NCBI GenBank assembly: GCA_027068615.1
Contig: JAMOQV010000241.1
Span: forward strand, 1 to 16,398
Direction of reading: 5' to 3'
Origin: Helicobacteraceae bacterium
GTDB taxonomy: Bacteria; Campylobacterota; Campylobacteria; Campylobacterales; Sulfurimonadaceae
DNA length: 16,398 nucleotides
Below the pieces are notes generated by a model, which worked only from the letters and a program-made list of their open reading frames with translations, was not told where the DNA came from and searched no databases. Positions 14,527 to 16,398 of this stretch are shown here, one piece after another; position 1 is the stretch's first letter, and each line of letters begins with the position of its first letter. Position numbers and translations under genes: made by a program.

Positions 14527-14530
14527 AGGG
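14527..14530 (+). promoter_or_regulatory. Ribosome binding site for the TTG start of the cyclase gene
   Basis: AGGG eight bases before TTG 14539. The nearby ATG at 14531 reaches a stop after three codons, and the next in-frame ATG would cut into the first membrane helix, so the TTG is preferred. Confidence 0.6.
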
Positions 14531-14538
14531 ATGGTATT

Positions 14539-16386
14539 TTGAAAAGTAGAAAAAAGATTTCAATAAGGCTTAGTGCCGTTATGTTGGCTATGCTTGTTAT
14601 GATGATAGGTATGTTTAGTTATAGCATGAAAACTATGAGTATAAAAGAAGCTCATTCAAAAGCTAGAATGGCAGCTGATATCGTTAAAATGGGACTTACT
14701 ACACAGATGCTACATGGAACTATGGATAAAAGAGAGGATTTTATTTCTCAGATAGAAGATATGAAAGATACCAAAAACTTATGGTTTATCCGTGGTGAAG
14801 CTATAAAAAAACAGTATGGCAATGGAAATAACAATGAACAGCCCAGAGATAAGATTGATTCAGAAGTTTTAAATACTGGTGTTGAAAAAGTTATGTATCA
14901 AGATAACCTTTTTTCAGATGCTACCTACAGAGTTACTATACCTTATAAAGCTGAAGAGATAGGTTCTATAAACTGTTTACAATGTCATGATGTTAATGTT
15001 GGAGATACTCTTGGTGCGATAACACTAGAGATAGATATGAACGATATAAAAACCACAAGTTTAAATATAATAATGTACACTTCTATAATAGCTTTTTTTC
15101 TTATTGTTTTTATCAATATATTTTTTAGTAATCTTGTAAGACCTTATGTGTCTATATTTGATGCCATAAAAGATGTTATGAGTCAAGCTGAAAAGGGTGA
15201 TTATTCTTATAGGATAGAAGATGCCTCTATAACAGGTGAGGCAAAAGAGGTTGCTCAATGGATAAATACACTTTTAATTAAACTTCAAAATACTTTAACT
15301 GAGATAGATGAAAAAGTGCAGATATTTTTAGCAAACAATGCCATAAAAGATTCTGACCCACTTATTGAAGTGAAAAATACAGTTACAAGACTTTCTAACA
15401 TCTATCTTTTCCGTCAAGCGATAGAGCATGATGAGTATTTAGATGAAGTATATAATCGCTTAGTAAAAATATTGCATAATGAATTTAATCTTAATAATTT
15501 TAATATTTTTGAGATGGACACAGTAAACAAAACAGTAAATGTTGTTTACATAGGAAAAGAGCTTATTTGTGATATAGATGCTGGTTGTAGAGCAGATAGA
15601 ACAAGCTCAACTGTTGATTCTTGTAATTATAAAGATTTATGTAAGAGAGTTATTGAGCTTTCCGATAAATATAGTTATATTTGTATCCCTTATACTATAT
15701 CAAATGAATTGAATATTGTTCTTTCCATTATAGTATCAGGAGAGGAAGAAGTAAAAGAAGTACATAAACAGATACCGCTTATACAAGATTATATAGATGC
15801 TGCAAAACCTGAAATAGTTAGTAAAAAGATGACTGAAGTTTTAGAAAAATCAGCAAGAACAGATACCCTTACAGGTCTTTATAACCGTAAATTTTTAGAA
15901 GAAAATATAGCTAGAATATCAAAAGAGCAACAAAGATCAAATATCTCTTATGGTGTTTTAATGGCAGATATTGATCATTTTAAAATGATTAACGATACTT
16001 ATGGGCATGATGTTGGAGATGAAACTTTAAGGGTTATAGCATCCACATTAAAAGAGAATACTAGAGATTCTGACCTTGTTATCCGTTATGGAGGAGAAGA
16101 ATTTATAATTGTGCTTTATAATTGTAATGCAGAATATTTAGAAACTATAGCAAACAATATCCGTATAGCTTTTTCTAAAAAGAAGATAAAAGCAGGAAAT
16201 GGTGAATCTTTTTCTAAAACTATAAGTATAGGCGGAGCAATGTATCCAACAGATAGCGATAGTTTTTGGAAAGTTATAAAATATGCAGATATTGCGATGT
16301 ATTATGCAAAAAGTCATGGTCGTAATCAAGTTAAGATTATAGATGAAGAGATGAAGAAAAAAGTTGATTTAGACTCGGAGTATTAA
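14539..16386 (+). CDS. Diguanylate cyclase with periplasmic CXXCH sensor domain
   Basis: Predicted inner-membrane sensor that makes c-di-GMP. Order in 615 residues: membrane helix (about 10-28), periplasmic domain (30-175) containing one heme-c motif CLQCH (Cys146, Cys149, His150) near its end, second helix (176-198), HAMP-like linker (199-255), a GAF-like region (285-425) and a GGDEF domain (437-603). The GGDEF site reads RYGGEEF (518-522), the active GGEEF form; Asp477 in MADIDHFK is the expected metal ligand; and the inhibitory I-site RDSD (Arg509, Asp512) is present at the right spacing. The sensor resembles Tll0287/DUF3365-type single-heme domains, suggesting redox or gas sensing. The GAF-like part has a cysteine set (344, 350, 362, 368, 382). 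It has its own promoter. Cyclase call is strong; ligand is inferred. Confidence 0.92.
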   Translation: MKSRKKISIRLSAVMLAMLVMMIGMFSYSMKTMSIKEAHSKARMAADIVKMGLTTQMLHGTMDKREDFISQIEDMKDTKNLWFIRGEAIKKQYGNGNNNEQPRDKIDSEVLNTGVEKVMYQDNLFSDATYRVTIPYKAEEIGSINCLQCHDVNVGDTLGAITLEIDMNDIKTTSLNIIMYTSIIAFFLIVFINIFFSNLVRPYVSIFDAIKDVMSQAEKGDYSYRIEDASITGEAKEVAQWINTLLIKLQNTLTEIDEKVQIFLANNAIKDSDPLIEVKNTVTRLSNIYLFRQAIEHDEYLDEVYNRLVKILHNEFNLNNFNIFEMDTVNKTVNVVYIGKELICDIDAGCRADRTSSTVDSCNYKDLCKRVIELSDKYSYICIPYTISNELNIVLSIIVSGEEEVKEVHKQIPLIQDYIDAAKPEIVSKKMTEVLEKSARTDTLTGLYNRKFLEENIARISKEQQRSNISYGVLMADIDHFKMINDTYGHDVGDETLRVIASTLKENTRDSDLVIRYGGEEFIIVLYNCNAEYLETIANNIRIAFSKKKIKAGNGESFSKTISIGGAMYPTDSDSFWKVIKYADIAMYYAKSHGRNQVKIIDEEMKKKVDLDSEY

Positions 16387-16398
16387 TTCTCTTTGTCT

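Noticed and set aside
14451..14538. AT-rich palindromic stretch after yraN as a terminator or operator
   Set aside because: The inverted matches are only A and T and weak, with no GC stem plus T tail; only the TATAAT is worth calling.

Overview
The window is very AT-rich, with adenine- and thymine-rich codon choice throughout. Promoters show a TATAAT-type -10 but no clear -35. The protein families resemble those of free-living Campylobacterota, such as Arcobacteraceae or Sulfurimonas-like bacteria. The phylum is an inference from composition and protein style; no rRNA or other marker gene is present. There is no tRNA, rRNA, CRISPR array, insertion sequence or phage gene, and no gene-free stretch longer than about 90 bases.

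Layout. At the left edge a lipoprotein membrane-fusion (HlyD/RND-type adaptor) gene runs leftward. A short divergent promoter region (about 979-1078) separates it from a long rightward gene train. The train starts with a TolC-family outer-membrane protein carrying an N-terminal SPOR-like domain. It continues with PelF (cytosolic Pel glycosyltransferase), PelG (12-TM Pel transporter), a lipoprotein with a possible glutamine-amidotransferase-like fold, a 723-residue polytopic protein that looks like a GT-C enzyme, and a membrane-anchored HD-GYP protein. A second block follows: a FemAB/GNAT-like protein, a UPF0104 (lysylphosphatidylglycerol-synthase TM-like) protein, a polysaccharide deacetylase of the PEP-CTERM-locus type, a DPM1-like GT2 glycosyltransferase and a DUF2304 protein. 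YraN (UPF0102) and a diguanylate cyclase with a periplasmic CXXCH motif close the window. Nearly every junction from 2748 to 14108 overlaps or is under about 15 bp; the 61-bp gap before 5882 is the exception.

Working model (inference). This is a Pel-related envelope or extracellular polysaccharide locus rebuilt from other parts. PelF and PelG are recognisable, but PelA, PelB, PelC, PelD and PelE are absent from the window. Their jobs could be covered by the stand-alone deacetylase (for PelA), TolC plus the divergent adaptor (for PelB/PelC), and the GAF-like/HD-GYP protein (for the c-di-GMP receptor PelD). The GT2, UPF0104, DUF2304, FemAB and GT-C-like genes suggest that lipid-linked sugars or extra decorations are added. 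A heme-sensing diguanylate cyclase next door and an HD-GYP protein inside the cluster imply c-di-GMP control. An in-frame N-terminal extension of the UPF0104 gene seems to begin at an AUC codon behind a good ribosome binding site.
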